64,000 nt of DNA from Geobacter sp. (GCA_003574895.1 PJFB01000011.1:118634-182633), one strand, 5' to 3'. Shown: positions 17,176 through 26,986, numbered from the stretch's first letter. Notes: generated by a model from the sequence alone, not told the origin. Program-made: numbers and translations.

Positions 17176-17829
17176 CCTTGTGATGAGTTTGTGATGGTTG
17201 CCAGAAAGTACTACTTTGTACATTGTTAAACAATACTTATAAAAACAAACCAAGATATAAATCTTTATTAGCATATCACCCTTAATTAACCGTAGTCAAC
17301 GGGTTTTTTGCGCAATTACTGTAAAATTATTTGATTTTTATGGAGTTGACACGTATTTGTAAAGCAACTCGAACTTAAATACAGTAGAGAGATATATAAA
17401 TCAAACACTAAATTGTTGAAGCAAACTAGGAAGAAGAGAGTTGGTTAGTCCATCCAAAGCTGTATTTACCTATTAATATTCCGATAACTTCCGATATTTC
17501 TGGACACAGCGCTCGGACTTGGGTTGATATTCCCCTGGGTTGAATATTGGTTGATTACCGCCATCTGTCCTGCCCGCAGTCTAACAAATAATTATACCGA
17601 TAACTCTTGTTAACCTGTTTTGGTGTTGTTTCTGGAATTGGAACGGAGCTGCTATGGTTCTGGAACACCTTGAAATGGATTTTGCAAAAAATTTACACTT
17701 GCAAATATCGAGTGATTTATAAAAATTTTTCATATTGTATACAAAATTTTATCGTGCTATATGTTTACTGTTGAATTCAGATTTCTAAAGGTATATTGTC
17801 AGCACAAATCGTCATAAAAGGAGAAAAAA
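17176..17829. other. AT-rich gene-free stretch of about 650 bases
   Basis: No convincing reading frame in either direction. It holds the promoter of the kinase operon and probably that of the small membrane protein at 17830. A TTGTAT-N17-TATATG arrangement lies near 17736-17764, and TTGTATACAA there is a perfect palindrome. A structured or small RNA cannot be excluded by eye. Confidence 0.45.
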
Positions 17830-18099
17830 ATGCCCGAATCTAGCCTCATTTCCGGTCTCTTGACTTTTGTCTTCGTATGTTGGTTCATGGTTGCCTGCCC
17901 TGTGGGATGCCTCTTCTTTTCGATCTTTTCCGACAGTATCAATATTAACGGCCCCTTTGAAAAAATCGGTGTTGCATTTACCAATCTGATTTTTATTCCA
18001 CTGATAATGATCGGCAATATTATTGATGGCATCACATCTCCATTTGTCAGCCCTGAAATGAGAACAGCCATCAATAACCGCAACAATCTTAGGGCATAA
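17830..18099 (+). CDS. Small membrane protein of unknown function
   Basis: An 89-residue protein with two hydrophobic stretches (about 8-32, CWFMVACPVGCLFFSIFS, and about 47-62, GVAFTNLIFIPLIMIG) and a polar tail. AAAGGAG eight bases upstream makes the start convincing, and a strong terminator follows at 18235, so it looks like a monocistronic gene. I do not recognise the family. The long AT-rich leader suggests regulated expression. Confidence 0.7.
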   Translation: MPESSLISGLLTFVFVCWFMVACPVGCLFFSIFSDSININGPFEKIGVAFTNLIFIPLIMIGNIIDGITSPFVSPEMRTAINNRNNLRA

Positions 18100-18234
18100 A
18101 TCTATTCGACTGAACTTGACTGCTGCGTTTACAGTCAAAATTAGGCTGCACTATCGTGCTGCTTGGTCGGTGTTCCCTGTGATGAGATCTTTAAATAGTT
18201 TCCGGTAGTTGTCACTAGTGCCTTTGTGTTATCT

Positions 18235-18273
18235 AAAAACCGGGTTCCCTGTCATGGGAATCCGGTTTTTTTA
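18235..18273 (+). terminator. Intrinsic terminator after the small membrane protein gene
   Basis: AAAACCGGGTTCCC pairs with GGGAATCCGGTTTT around a short loop, followed by T residues. Confidence 0.88.
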
Positions 18274-18426
18274 TATCTAGTTATTGCCGTGGAAGTGATT
18301 TTTGTATAGAAGAATCAAAACATCTGGTTCAAGTATCGTCTTAATTTGGGAAAGATGTTTTCCTTTTCTTTGCTTGCGCCACTGAGCAGGCGGGTGTAAT
18401 TTCAACTTGTTTACTGAGGTGAGCCC

Positions 18427-19569
18427 ATGTATGAATCAACCGAACGCCCTGATTTGGCGGGGTATGCCAGTGTCAGTGCCCTGTCCCGTGGCAGAAAGTA
18501 TAATGAGGAGTTCCGCGATAACCGGCCGGCCTTCGAGAGGGACCGGGACCGGATTATCCATTGTGCCGCTTTTCGGCGCCTTGAGTATAAAACCCAGGTC
18601 TTTGTTAATCATGAGGGTGATTATTATCGTACCCGTCTGACGCATTCACTGGAAGTTGCCCAGATAGGGAGGGCCATCGCCAGGAAACTACATCTGAACG
18701 AAGAGCTGACGGAGGCTTTGGCCTTGGCTCACGACTTGGGACACACCCCCTTTGGCCACACCGGGGAGACGGTTCTGGACCACCTGATGAGGGATCATGG
18801 CGGTTTCGAGCACAATCTGCAGTCCTTTCGTGTGGTGGATGAACTGGAAGAGCGTTACCCCGGTTTTAATGGCTTAAACCTGACCTGGGAGGTGCGCGAG
18901 GGGATAATCAAGCATGCCAGTCCCTACGATATGCCGCTCAAGACCATGGACGATTTTCTGCCTGGCGTGGTCCCGTCGGTGGAGGCCCAAATCATCAACT
19001 ATGCCGACGAGATCGCCTATAACAACCATGATATTGATGATGGCCTGAAGTCCGGCTACATTTCATTGGAGATGCTGGGGAGGGTCGAGCTCTGGAAGCA
19101 GGTCAGCGGCGGAGTGCGCCAAAAATACCCGGATATCGATGACAAGCGCCTGGTGCACCAGACCATCAGCGCCCTGATCGGTCTCTTGATCAGCGACATC
19201 TGTGTTACTATATTCGCCAATCTGGAACGCTTCAACATCAACAGCCTCGCCGATCTCAGGCGGGTAAATAATCCGGTAGTCCACTTCAGCAACGATATTA
19301 CGGCCCAAAACCTTGATCTGAAACGCTTCTTGTTCGACAATCTCTACCGGCATCACCGTGTGGATAAGATGCGGGTCAAGGCAGAGATATTTATTACTCG
19401 TCTGTTTGAAACCTACCTGCGTTACCCCAATCTGCTCCCTCCCAAATACGGGGGGCGTATAGAACGCCATGGTTTGGAGCGGGTGGTGTGCGACTATATT
19501 GCCGGCATGACCGACCGTTTTGCCCTTGACGAGTATAAACGGCTTTTTGAGCCATATGAACGGGTATGA
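18427..19569 (+). CDS. dgt: Deoxyguanosinetriphosphate triphosphohydrolase-like protein
   Basis: A 380-residue HD-superfamily dNTPase. The metal-binding set is visible as RLTHSLEV, AHDLGHTPFGH and YADEIAYNNHD, and the N-terminus has RDRIIHCAAFRRLEYKTQVF, all typical of Dgt-type enzymes that hydrolyse dNTPs to deoxynucleosides and triphosphate. A GAGGTGAG ribosome binding site precedes ATG. A second HD nucleotidase gene begins two bases after the stop. Confidence 0.93.
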   Translation: MYESTERPDLAGYASVSALSRGRKYNEEFRDNRPAFERDRDRIIHCAAFRRLEYKTQVFVNHEGDYYRTRLTHSLEVAQIGRAIARKLHLNEELTEALALAHDLGHTPFGHTGETVLDHLMRDHGGFEHNLQSFRVVDELEERYPGFNGLNLTWEVREGIIKHASPYDMPLKTMDDFLPGVVPSVEAQIINYADEIAYNNHDIDDGLKSGYISLEMLGRVELWKQVSGGVRQKYPDIDDKRLVHQTISALIGLLISDICVTIFANLERFNINSLADLRRVNNPVVHFSNDITAQNLDLKRFLFDNLYRHHRVDKMRVKAEIFITRLFETYLRYPNLLPPKYGGRIERHGLERVVCDYIAGMTDRFALDEYKRLFEPYERV

Positions 19570-19570
19570 T

Positions 19571-20179
19571 ATGAAAACTAGTGATGTTTCTTCAGAACAA
19601 TACGATTTTTTCGCCTTTCTTTCGCGGATGCGCTATATCAGCCGCTGGGGCTTGATGCGCAATACGGTTCCGGAAAATATCCAGGAACACTCACTGGATG
19701 TGGCGGTGATTGCACATGCCTTGGTGATGATCCGCAATACCTATTTCAACGGTGACCTTGATCCGAACCGCGCCGCACTGTATGGCATCTTCCACGATGC
19801 CAGCGAGATCTTCACCGGCGACATGCCTACGCCGGTCAAGCATTTTAATCCCAATTTCAAACGTTCTTTTCATCAGTTGGAGGAACGAGCTCGGCGCAAA
19901 CTTCTGGCCATGCTGCCGCCCGAACTGGCTCGTGAGTATGAGCCGCTTTTCTTTTTCGAGTCAGAGGAGGAATACGTCAGGATTGTCAAGGCAGCCGACA
20001 AGATCGCAGCGCTGACTAAATGTATCGAAGAAGAAAAATCTGGCAATCTGGAGTTTCGGCGGGCTGGTGCCGAGCATCTGGAATATCTCACTGCCAGTCG
20101 TTTGCCGGAAGTGCGTTATTTTGTCGAAAAATTCCTGCCGGGATACCGGCTGTCGCTGGATGAGTTGAAGCTGGGATGA
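19571..20179 (+). CDS. YfbR-like 5'-deoxynucleotidase (HD domain)
   Basis: A 202-residue HD protein. The N-terminus FAFLSRMRYISRWGLMRN, then ENIQEHSLDVA, FHDASEIFTGDMPTPVKH and KAADKIAAL, matches the YfbR family, which dephosphorylates dNMPs. The frame extends further back into dgt, but ATG 19571 gives the family's normal length. Placed directly after dgt, it suggests a two-step route from dNTP or dNMP to nucleoside. Confidence 0.9.
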   Translation: MKTSDVSSEQYDFFAFLSRMRYISRWGLMRNTVPENIQEHSLDVAVIAHALVMIRNTYFNGDLDPNRAALYGIFHDASEIFTGDMPTPVKHFNPNFKRSFHQLEERARRKLLAMLPPELAREYEPLFFFESEEEYVRIVKAADKIAALTKCIEEEKSGNLEFRRAGAEHLEYLTASRLPEVRYFVEKFLPGYRLSLDELKLG

Positions 20180-20242
20180 TTAAGGAAGTGAAACCGGCCA
20201 GAACCAAGTTTCAATGGATGCGTGGCAAGGTTGTAGAAAGTG

Positions 20243-21286
20243 TTATTCAGGGGAAGGCGGCCATAACTTACGGTGTGTAATGCGCACAACCTTCAGGGCT
20301 GTGCCGCCTATGCCAATGATGTCACCCGCCTGTATGGCATGCTGTCTGACAGGTCTGCCATTAATGATCGTGCCGTTAGTACTGCCCAGGTCCAGCAGCA
20401 TCAATTCGCCATTTACCATTTGCACGGCTGCATGGCGCTTGGATGCCATGGGGTCTGTCACTACGAGGTCGGCGTCCTGTCTGCCAAGAACGCACGGGAT
20501 TGATCCCGATAATGTCTGACCCTTTTGCGGACCGTCCAAGACCGACAACACCACCCTGTCTTCAGCGTAACCTCCCATCGGAAATCCGGTTGCCACTGAA
20601 GATGGTTGCCTGGTTGGCCTTCTCCGCAGCAAGCGCGCCATCTCTTCATGGTTGCTGGTGATCGAGTCCGTCGACTCTTGGGTGGTAAGAGTGCGGTAGA
20701 TCAAGGCATTCACCGATTTTCCCCCACCTTGAAGGGCATATGCCAGCATCTGTTCATCTACCGGAAGTCCGGCAGCTTTACTGAATTCCGTATCGGAAAA
20801 ATACGACATTCCCCGTGTCCCGCCCTTGAAGAAGAAAAAATTCAGCATCTGGCGTTGATCCAGGATAATAAGCGCGTCGGCAGCTTCCTGCCTGATCTGC
20901 TCCATGATCGCCCTCAGGTTGATCAGGTTGGATGGGCCTATGACGGTCGGTTTGTCCTGTAGATAGACCAGCAGGCATTTTAGAAGTACTGGATCGGTGG
21001 CGTGGATGGATATGGCGGCACTTCCATCATCCAGTTGTCCCAATTCGAGTAGCAGCTCGATGATGGAGAGCGGGCATGGTTTGTCGGCGACGATTTTTCC
21101 GGCTGCGTATGGGCGGCGATTAAAGAAATACAGGAGATATTGTGTGTCGCCTGATTCGATGGATATGAATCCGGTGTATTCCTTCTCGGCCAGACACAGG
21201 TCTCCGATAACCTTTTCCAATAACTCGCGAGAGAATGGTTGCGGTGCTGTAATGAGATTACCATCTGGTATCTTTTTATTTGTCAT
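20243..21286 (-). CDS. FHA-domain protein with a conserved N-terminal region
   Basis: About 347 residues. The C-terminal 95 residues form a forkhead-associated domain: CVLGRQDADLVVTD, SKRHAAVQ and LDLGSTNGTIING give the G-R, S-x-x-H and N-G phosphothreonine-binding pattern. The N-terminal half resembles a DUF4388/roadblock-like bacterial signalling module but I cannot name it. ATG 21286 is chosen; an in-frame TTG 27 bases upstream is possible, and neither has a strong ribosome binding site. It lies 55 bases after the PP-loop gene on the same strand and may share its transcript. Confidence 0.8.
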   Translation of the reverse strand: MTNKKIPDGNLITAPQPFSRELLEKVIGDLCLAEKEYTGFISIESGDTQYLLYFFNRRPYAAGKIVADKPCPLSIIELLLELGQLDDGSAAISIHATDPVLLKCLLVYLQDKPTVIGPSNLINLRAIMEQIRQEAADALIILDQRQMLNFFFFKGGTRGMSYFSDTEFSKAAGLPVDEQMLAYALQGGGKSVNALIYRTLTTQESTDSITSNHEEMARLLRRRPTRQPSSVATGFPMGGYAEDRVVLSVLDGPQKGQTLSGSIPCVLGRQDADLVVTDPMASKRHAAVQMVNGELMLLDLGSTNGTIINGRPVRQHAIQAGDIIGIGGTALKVVRITHRKLWPPSPE

Positions 21287-21340
21287 GGGCAAACCCGAGA
21301 AAAGGATTGTCAATGTGTCAAGATAACGACGTCGCTCGGC

Positions 21341-22348
21341 CTAGGCTACCATAAAGCTCTCAACGGCTGCTTCATTCATGTTGTTGACTACGGAAAGAAC
21401 CTGCACGGTATCGTTGCAGCGGACATTGATCCGGCAGGTGGCAGAAGGTTCTGCTTTGGTGTAGCGCAGCAGGATGCGACAGGCCAGATCGAGATGTTCC
21501 TGTCCCTGCCGACCGGTGATGACACCCAGCGGCGTGTTGCCGTCCAGCCATGTGATGGCTGTTTCGCCGGGCTGAATGGCAGCTTCCAGCAGGTGATTGT
21601 CGGCTTCGCTGCGACCGATGATGGCTTTGGTACGGTCAGCGATGCGGAAGTGCCGGCCGATCTTGAGGAGACGAAAGTCTCGCAGGTTGAGTTCTTCGGA
21701 GTGGTCAAAGACGTCCTTGACCTTTGGGACAAAGGAAGGTTCGGTCAAAAGACAGCCGCCGGCAGGGCAGGGGTAATTTTTTACATCCAGGTCATCGGCC
21801 AGTTGTATTTGATCCTTGCGGGAACGTCCCTTGATAGCCAGCAGCTTATCCCGGTCAACCCACCCCTCACTTTCGGGGATGGTCGGATCGAAAAAATGGG
21901 CCGAAAGCGGACGCAAAAGCAAGCCTTCCAGGCCGCTTTCCCTCTCGATTACCCGCATGGTGTCGCGGCGCTGGCTCATTGGTCTCTGCCCAAGTACCTC
22001 GCCGGTGATAACAAAATCTGCACCACTCTCGGCCATGTACTCCTTGGCTTTGCGCAACAGGTAGATACGGCAGTCAACACAGGGGTTGAGTCCCTTGCCG
22101 TAACCGTGTCGCGGGTTGCGGAGTATTTCAAGGTAGTCAAGTCCCTTGTGCATGACCTTGATGGGGATGTCGAATTCCTGGGCAACGCGGACAGCTTCGG
22201 ATTTGCAGCCAGTGTTTTTTCCGGTGCAGGTGCAGAAGGGGGAGGTGAAATTGAGAGCTTCCACTTCAATGCCCAGATCAAGCATCAGCTTGACTGCCAG
22301 AGTGGAGTCGAGTCCTCCGGAAAGGAGGGCGAGGGCCTTGCGTTTCAT
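21341..22348 (-). CDS. PP-loop ATPase, putative tRNA thiolation protein with NFACT-R-like tail
   Basis: A 335-residue protein starting with the PP-loop SGGLDS (residues 10-15). Cysteines follow in CTCTGKNTGC and NPCVDC, then TGEVLGQRPMSQ. The N-terminal part resembles the adenylating domain of ThiI/MnmA-type thiouridine synthases. The C-terminal 120 residues, after CPAGGCLLTEP, look like the small RNA-binding domain (NFACT-R_2) found fused to such PP-loop proteins. The likely role is sulfur insertion into tRNA, but the modified base is not known. AGGAG precedes the ATG. Confidence 0.75.
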   Translation of the reverse strand: MKRKALALLSGGLDSTLAVKLMLDLGIEVEALNFTSPFCTCTGKNTGCKSEAVRVAQEFDIPIKVMHKGLDYLEILRNPRHGYGKGLNPCVDCRIYLLRKAKEYMAESGADFVITGEVLGQRPMSQRRDTMRVIERESGLEGLLLRPLSAHFFDPTIPESEGWVDRDKLLAIKGRSRKDQIQLADDLDVKNYPCPAGGCLLTEPSFVPKVKDVFDHSEELNLRDFRLLKIGRHFRIADRTKAIIGRSEADNHLLEAAIQPGETAITWLDGNTPLGVITGRQGQEHLDLACRILLRYTKAEPSATCRINVRCNDTVQVLSVVNNMNEAAVESFMVA

Positions 22349-22659
22349 GTTTTAACTCCTGGGGCAGCATGGTGCGGCTCATCCGGATAGACAGGTGCCG
22401 TGCCACGATACCGATTTTTGTTTGGAAAGGCTAACACGGGAGCCAGAGGAAGTAAAGCAATGTATCCAGGATGGCGTCACGGGTTCAGTGTGTGTTTGAT
22501 ATTGCAGGCTGGATGTGTCGAGTCAGCATTATGACAGTGGGTGTTGGGTAACGGTATGTGGGCAATCTATTGCAGTCTGGAGTTGTGGCAAAATATGGAA
22601 GACGTTTAGTGAACGGTATTGACAGGTGTCGATATTTATTCGGAATTATATGGCTAAGG

Positions 22660-22827
22660 TTAGCCGGCGGCGCACAACAAGGCGCAGCCTTCTTCCAGGA
22701 AATCCCGTGTACTGCGTTTGTCCACAACCCAATAGAGATTGTCTTGACCCAGCAGGATGGCAACCGGTGTATCCAGGCTGATGGCATACATTTGGGCTAT
22801 CGAGTAAAATGGGAACTTGGCGTACAT
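22660..22827 (-). CDS. Small protein of unknown function
   Basis: A 55-residue frame starting MYAKFPFYSIAQMYA. GGAAGGA lies eight bases before this ATG. The composition (aromatic N-terminus, LLGQDNLYWVVDK) looks protein-like and unlike a random frame. I do not recognise a family. The 311 bases between its stop and the PP-loop gene show no gene. Confidence 0.5.
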   Translation of the reverse strand: MYAKFPFYSIAQMYAISLDTPVAILLGQDNLYWVVDKRSTRDFLEEGCALLCAAG

Positions 22828-23015
22828 GGTGGTCGGTCCTTCCGTGGCCAATGGTTAATGTGGTAGAGCTTATCCAGGATTTAGCATAAGACGTGCCAAA
22901 TTTAAAAATAAATAATTACAGTGTGTTATGCTTGCGGTATCGTTTTGTTGACACGTGCAGGTGTCGAATGGTAAAAAATATGTCGAATATTTGACTTTCG
23001 AGGGTTTTTCCAACC

Positions 23016-23573
23016 ATGCTGGACACGATTGCTATTCTGGAACGATTTTTTCAAGATGCAGCCTTACAGCTGATAATAGACCATGGCCGTGCTGTCGCCG
23101 GTCTGGCAGGGGCCATAGGAAGGGCGCTTGAGCTGCCTGGTGAAGATTTGGACTTCATTGATGAGGCAGCCATGCTGCATGACATCGGAGTCTGCCGTGT
23201 CCGGGCGCCGGAGATAGGCCTGCATGGCGAGTTTCCCTATATCATGCACGGCATTCTGGGGAGGGAGATCCTGGAAGCCCAAGGGCTGCCGCTACACGCC
23301 CTGGTTTGCGAGCGCCATATAGGTGTTGGCCTGAGCGTGACCGATATAATCTGCCAGGAGCTTCCACTCCCGCACCGGGCAATGCTGCCCATATCTGTGG
23401 CCGAAGAGATAATTTGTTTTGCCGATCTGTTTTACTCGAAAAGCCCCGGAAAGCTTGGGCAAAGAAAGTCGGTAGCCCATGTCCGCAATAAACTTGTCAG
23501 ATTCGGTAACGAAAAGCTTCAAATATTTGACACATGGCACGAACGCTTTGGGGCGGTTTTGCTGTCAGGATAA
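23016..23573 (+). CDS. HD-domain phosphohydrolase-like protein
   Basis: A 185-residue protein with an HD signature: HGRAVAGLAGAIG, AAMLHDIGVCRV, HGILGREILEAQGLP and a later CFADLFYSK. It is a free-standing HD domain of the type that hydrolyses nucleotides or phosphate esters. The substrate is unknown. It is about 130 bases from pheA on the same strand but need not be co-transcribed. Confidence 0.8.
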   Translation: MLDTIAILERFFQDAALQLIIDHGRAVAGLAGAIGRALELPGEDLDFIDEAAMLHDIGVCRVRAPEIGLHGEFPYIMHGILGREILEAQGLPLHALVCERHIGVGLSVTDIICQELPLPHRAMLPISVAEEIICFADLFYSKSPGKLGQRKSVAHVRNKLVRFGNEKLQIFDTWHERFGAVLLSG

Positions 23574-23706
23574 TAACCGGTTTGCAGGTCCCCACCCTTA
23601 CACCAAAGCCTTGGCCTGTTTTGATGCATTATTTGTTGCTTTTCACAAGCCTATGCAGTAAAGTTACGCTCCATTTCCGGGACACCAACCCTCCTAGGTG
23701 GTTTCA

Positions 23707-24786
23707 TTGCATCAGAACGCACCGACAATAGAAAACTTTCGCGCTCAAATCGACAGCATCGATAACCGCATCGTTGATCTGCTTAACGAGCGTTCGCGCC
23801 TGGTGATCGAGGTAGGCAAGCTCAAATCGGGCAGCAATCTGGAATTTCACGTGCCTGGCCGCGAACGCCAGATATATGAGCGTCTGTTGAGCCTCAATCC
23901 CGGACCTTTCCCCAATGATGCCCTGCGGAGCATCTATCGGGAAATCATTTCCGCCTGTCTTGCCCTCGAATCTCCCATGAAAGTCGCATTCTTGGGCCCC
24001 AAGGCAACATTCAGCCATCTTGCCACCATGCAGCAGTTCGGTTTGTCGGCGGAGTTGGTGCCTCTCAAATCCATCCCCGCGGTCTTTGAGGAAGTTGAAA
24101 AAGGCAAGGCGTTATACGGAGTTGTTCCGGTGGAAAATTCCACCGAAGGGGTGGTTTCCCATACTCTGGATATGTTCGTTGAGAGCAATCTCAAGATAAC
24201 CTCTGAGATCATGCTTGAGGTTCACCATGACCTGCTATCCCGAACCGGTCGGCTTGAGGATGTCAAAAAGGTCTACTCACATCCCCAACCCATTGCCCAA
24301 TGCCGCCAGTGGCTTGACGACAATCTTCCCGGCGTGCCGCTGGTGGATGTCGCATCTACTGCGGTGGCGGCACAGATTGCAAGCGAGGATTACGCCGCCG
24401 CTGCCATTGCCAGCGAACTTGCCGCCTCGCTGTATGACCTCAAGGTCGTCCGGAGCAGGATCGAGGACCAAGTCAACAATTTTACCCGTTTCCTGGTGAT
24501 CTCCCGCAAGGCTTGCGAGCGTTCCGGCAACGACAAGACATCGGTTCTCTTTTCAGTCAAGGACGAGCCCGGCATTCTTTGCCGGATGCTGGAGCCATTT
24601 GCCAAGCGCGGCATCAACCTCTCCAAGATAGAATCCCGCCCATTTAAGAAAAAGGCCTGGGAATACATATTTTTTCTCGACCTGTCCGGTCATTTCTCCG
24701 ATCCGGAAGTGGCAGAAGCACTGGAAGAACTCAGGGGCTGTTGCCAGTTCCTCAAAATCCTCGGCTCATTCCCCCGGTCGATGTAG
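23707..24786 (+). CDS. pheA: Bifunctional chorismate mutase/prephenate dehydratase
   Basis: About 359 residues in three parts: an AroQ-type chorismate mutase helix bundle (about 8-85), prephenate dehydratase (about 92-270, with VVPVENSTEGVV and the substrate-binding ASTAVAAQIA) and a regulatory ACT domain (about 280-357, ISKIESRP-type motif visible as LSKIESRPF). It converts chorismate to phenylpyruvate for phenylalanine and is normally inhibited through the ACT domain. TTG 23707 after AGGTGG is my preferred start; GTG 23698 is the alternative. It opens a cluster with tyrA and aroA. Confidence 0.95.
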   Translation: MHQNAPTIENFRAQIDSIDNRIVDLLNERSRLVIEVGKLKSGSNLEFHVPGRERQIYERLLSLNPGPFPNDALRSIYREIISACLALESPMKVAFLGPKATFSHLATMQQFGLSAELVPLKSIPAVFEEVEKGKALYGVVPVENSTEGVVSHTLDMFVESNLKITSEIMLEVHHDLLSRTGRLEDVKKVYSHPQPIAQCRQWLDDNLPGVPLVDVASTAVAAQIASEDYAAAAIASELAASLYDLKVVRSRIEDQVNNFTRFLVISRKACERSGNDKTSVLFSVKDEPGILCRMLEPFAKRGINLSKIESRPFKKKAWEYIFFLDLSGHFSDPEVAEALEELRGCCQFLKILGSFPRSM

Positions 24787-24797
24787 GATGTCATAAC

Positions 24798-25661
24798 ATG
24801 TCCGTGATTATTGAACGACTGGCAATAATAGGAGTGGGACTGATTGGCGGCTCCTTTGCCCGTGCGCTGCGCGAAGCGGGAGTGGTGAAAACCATCGTCG
24901 GCATTGGCCGGTCCAGCGCCAATCTCGAAGAAGCGCTCTCACTGGGGATTGTGGACGAAATCACCAGTGATGCCGTTGCCGGTGTAAGCGGTGCCCAGAT
25001 GGTGTTCATTTCGGTACCGGTTTGTTCCATTCCCTCCGTTGTCGCCGAGATCGCGCCTGCCTTATCCTGCGGCTGCATTGTCACCGACGGAGGCAGTGTC
25101 AAGGCTTCAATTGTCATGGAATGCGAGCGGCTTATGCCCCCAGGCTGCTTTTTCGTAGGCGGTCACCCCATTGCCGGTACCGAGCATTCCGGTGCGGCTG
25201 CATCATTTGCCACCCTTTACAAGGGCAAGCGCTGCATCCTGACACCGACCGAGCGCACCGACGCCGCTGCCCTGGAGTTGGTCAACCGTCTCTGGCTTAT
25301 AACCGGAGCCGAAGTCTGTTCTATGGAACCTGGGCATCATGATCGGATTTTTGCGGAAATTTCGCACTTACCCCATGTTGTTGCTTATGCCCTGGTCCAT
25401 GCTGTGGGAACAGCGGATGTGGAGGGAGAAAATGTCCTTTCCTACACCGCCGGCGGTTTTAGGGATTTTACCCGCATTGCCTCGTCAGATCCTGTTATGT
25501 GGCGGGATATCGCCTTGATGAACCGGCAAGCGCTCCTGAAAAGTATTGACGGTTTCTCCGCCAGTCTGGCGGAACTCAGGCAGCGCATAGACAACAGCGA
25601 CCCTGATGGCCTGGCGGAGTTCTTTACAATCGCCAAGCAATTCAGGGATGGCATTTTGTAA
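24798..25661 (+). CDS. tyrA: Prephenate dehydrogenase
   Basis: A 287-residue NAD(P)-dependent dehydrogenase. GVGLIGGSFARAL near the N-terminus binds NAD, FVGGHPIAGTEHSG and HDRIFAEISHLPHVVAYAL are family signatures, and the C-terminal helical domain includes AGGFRDFTRIASSDP. It makes 4-hydroxyphenylpyruvate for tyrosine. The frame extends back into pheA; ATG 24798, 12 bases after the pheA stop, gives the normal N-terminus. Confidence 0.94.
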   Translation: MSVIIERLAIIGVGLIGGSFARALREAGVVKTIVGIGRSSANLEEALSLGIVDEITSDAVAGVSGAQMVFISVPVCSIPSVVAEIAPALSCGCIVTDGGSVKASIVMECERLMPPGCFFVGGHPIAGTEHSGAAASFATLYKGKRCILTPTERTDAAALELVNRLWLITGAEVCSMEPGHHDRIFAEISHLPHVVAYALVHAVGTADVEGENVLSYTAGGFRDFTRIASSDPVMWRDIALMNRQALLKSIDGFSASLAELRQRIDNSDPDGLAEFFTIAKQFRDGIL

Positions 25662-25676
25662 GGCGGTTTATTAACC

Positions 25677-26981
25677 ATGAGCGGAGAAACTGTGGATACC
25701 ATTACAATCAGGCCGGTATCATCCATAAAAGGTGAAATCACTGTCCCTGGCGACAAGTCGATCTCCCATCGTTCGATCATGCTGGGTGCCATTGCCAATG
25801 GGGTTACCTCGGTTAAAGGATTTCTAAGGGGCGATGATAACATGGCAACAATGGCTGCATTCCGGGCCATGGGAGTTGTGATTGATGACGACGGTGAAAC
25901 CGTCAGGATTCACGGTAATGGCTTGCATGGTCTCAAGGAGCCGACGAACGTGATCGACTGTGGCAATTCCGGCACCACTATCCGGCTTCTGACCGGACTG
26001 CTGGCCGGCCAATCGTTTTTTTCAGTGGTAACCGGCGACCAGTACCTGCGCAAGCGTCCCATGAAACGGGTTGTGGAGCCGCTTTCACGCATGGGGGCGC
26101 AAATCCTGGGGCGCGAAAAGGGCAGTCTTGCCCCGTTGGCCATAAGCGGCGGCTCGCTCAATGCGATCGGCTACGAGTCCCCGGTTTCCAGCGCCCAGGT
26201 GAAATCGGCCATTATGCTGGCCGGTCTCTACGCGGATGGCGGCACCTCAGTACGGGAGCCAACCCTTTCGCGCGACCATTCCGAGCGGATGTTTCAACTG
26301 TTCGGCGCATCGCTGGAGATATTCAAAAGCGGCGTTACCGTCAGAGGTGGGGTTGAGTTGCAGGCCCAGGAGATCATCGTTCCTGGTGATATATCTTCAG
26401 CCGCCTTTTTCATGGTGGCTGCGCTGATCACACCAGATTCTGAAATCCTTATCAGAAACGTAGGTGTCAATCCTACCCGCACCGGGGTCATCGATATCCT
26501 CAAGTCCATGGGTGGCAGCATTCAGCTGCAGAACGAACGCGAGATCTCCGGCGAGCCGGTGGCCGATCTTCTCATCAAGTCTTCGCGGCTTAAAGGCGTT
26601 GATATCTGTGGCAGTGTTGTCCCGCGTGCCATCGACGAGTTTCCCGCCATTTGTGTTGCGGCATCCTGCGCCGAAGGGCGAACAACGATCAGGGATGCAC
26701 GCGAACTGCGGGTCAAGGAAACCGACCGTATCGCAGCCATGGCATCAAACCTGCGGCGTCTTGGGGTAATCGTTGAAGAATGCGATGACGGTATGGATAT
26801 CACCGGTATGGAGCGTCTAGGTTGTGGCGAAGTGACAAGTTTTGGTGACCATCGTATTGCCATGGCCCTTTCGGTGGCATCGCTGGTTGCAACAGATGCT
26901 CTTGTTGTCAGCGATATTGATTGCGTTGCCACCTCATTCCCCTCCTTTTTTCAGCTGTTGGAAAAAGTCTCCCGTAGGTAG
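25677..26981 (+). CDS. aroA: 3-phosphoshikimate 1-carboxyvinyltransferase (EPSP synthase)
   Basis: A 434-residue EPSP synthase. VPGDKSISHRS binds shikimate-3-phosphate near residue 25, NSGTTIRLL and RPM are present, and the later motifs DEFPAICVAA and RVKETDRI are conserved. It is the sixth step of the shikimate pathway. It starts 15 bases after tyrA and ends 5 bases before cmk. Confidence 0.97.
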   Translation: MSGETVDTITIRPVSSIKGEITVPGDKSISHRSIMLGAIANGVTSVKGFLRGDDNMATMAAFRAMGVVIDDDGETVRIHGNGLHGLKEPTNVIDCGNSGTTIRLLTGLLAGQSFFSVVTGDQYLRKRPMKRVVEPLSRMGAQILGREKGSLAPLAISGGSLNAIGYESPVSSAQVKSAIMLAGLYADGGTSVREPTLSRDHSERMFQLFGASLEIFKSGVTVRGGVELQAQEIIVPGDISSAAFFMVAALITPDSEILIRNVGVNPTRTGVIDILKSMGGSIQLQNEREISGEPVADLLIKSSRLKGVDICGSVVPRAIDEFPAICVAASCAEGRTTIRDARELRVKETDRIAAMASNLRRLGVIVEECDDGMDITGMERLGCGEVTSFGDHRIAMALSVASLVATDALVVSDIDCVATSFPSFFQLLEKVSRR

Positions 26982-26986
26982 CTGCA

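Noticed and set aside
17636..17656. TTGGAACGGAGCTGCT, sigma-54-like, in the AT-rich gap
   Set aside because: GG and GC are nine bases apart instead of ten and it lies 170 bases from the next gene.
22390..22407. TGGCACGG on the minus strand upstream of the PP-loop gene, a perfect -24-like element
   Set aside because: The -12 element would be CTGT instead of TTGC, lacking the invariant GC.
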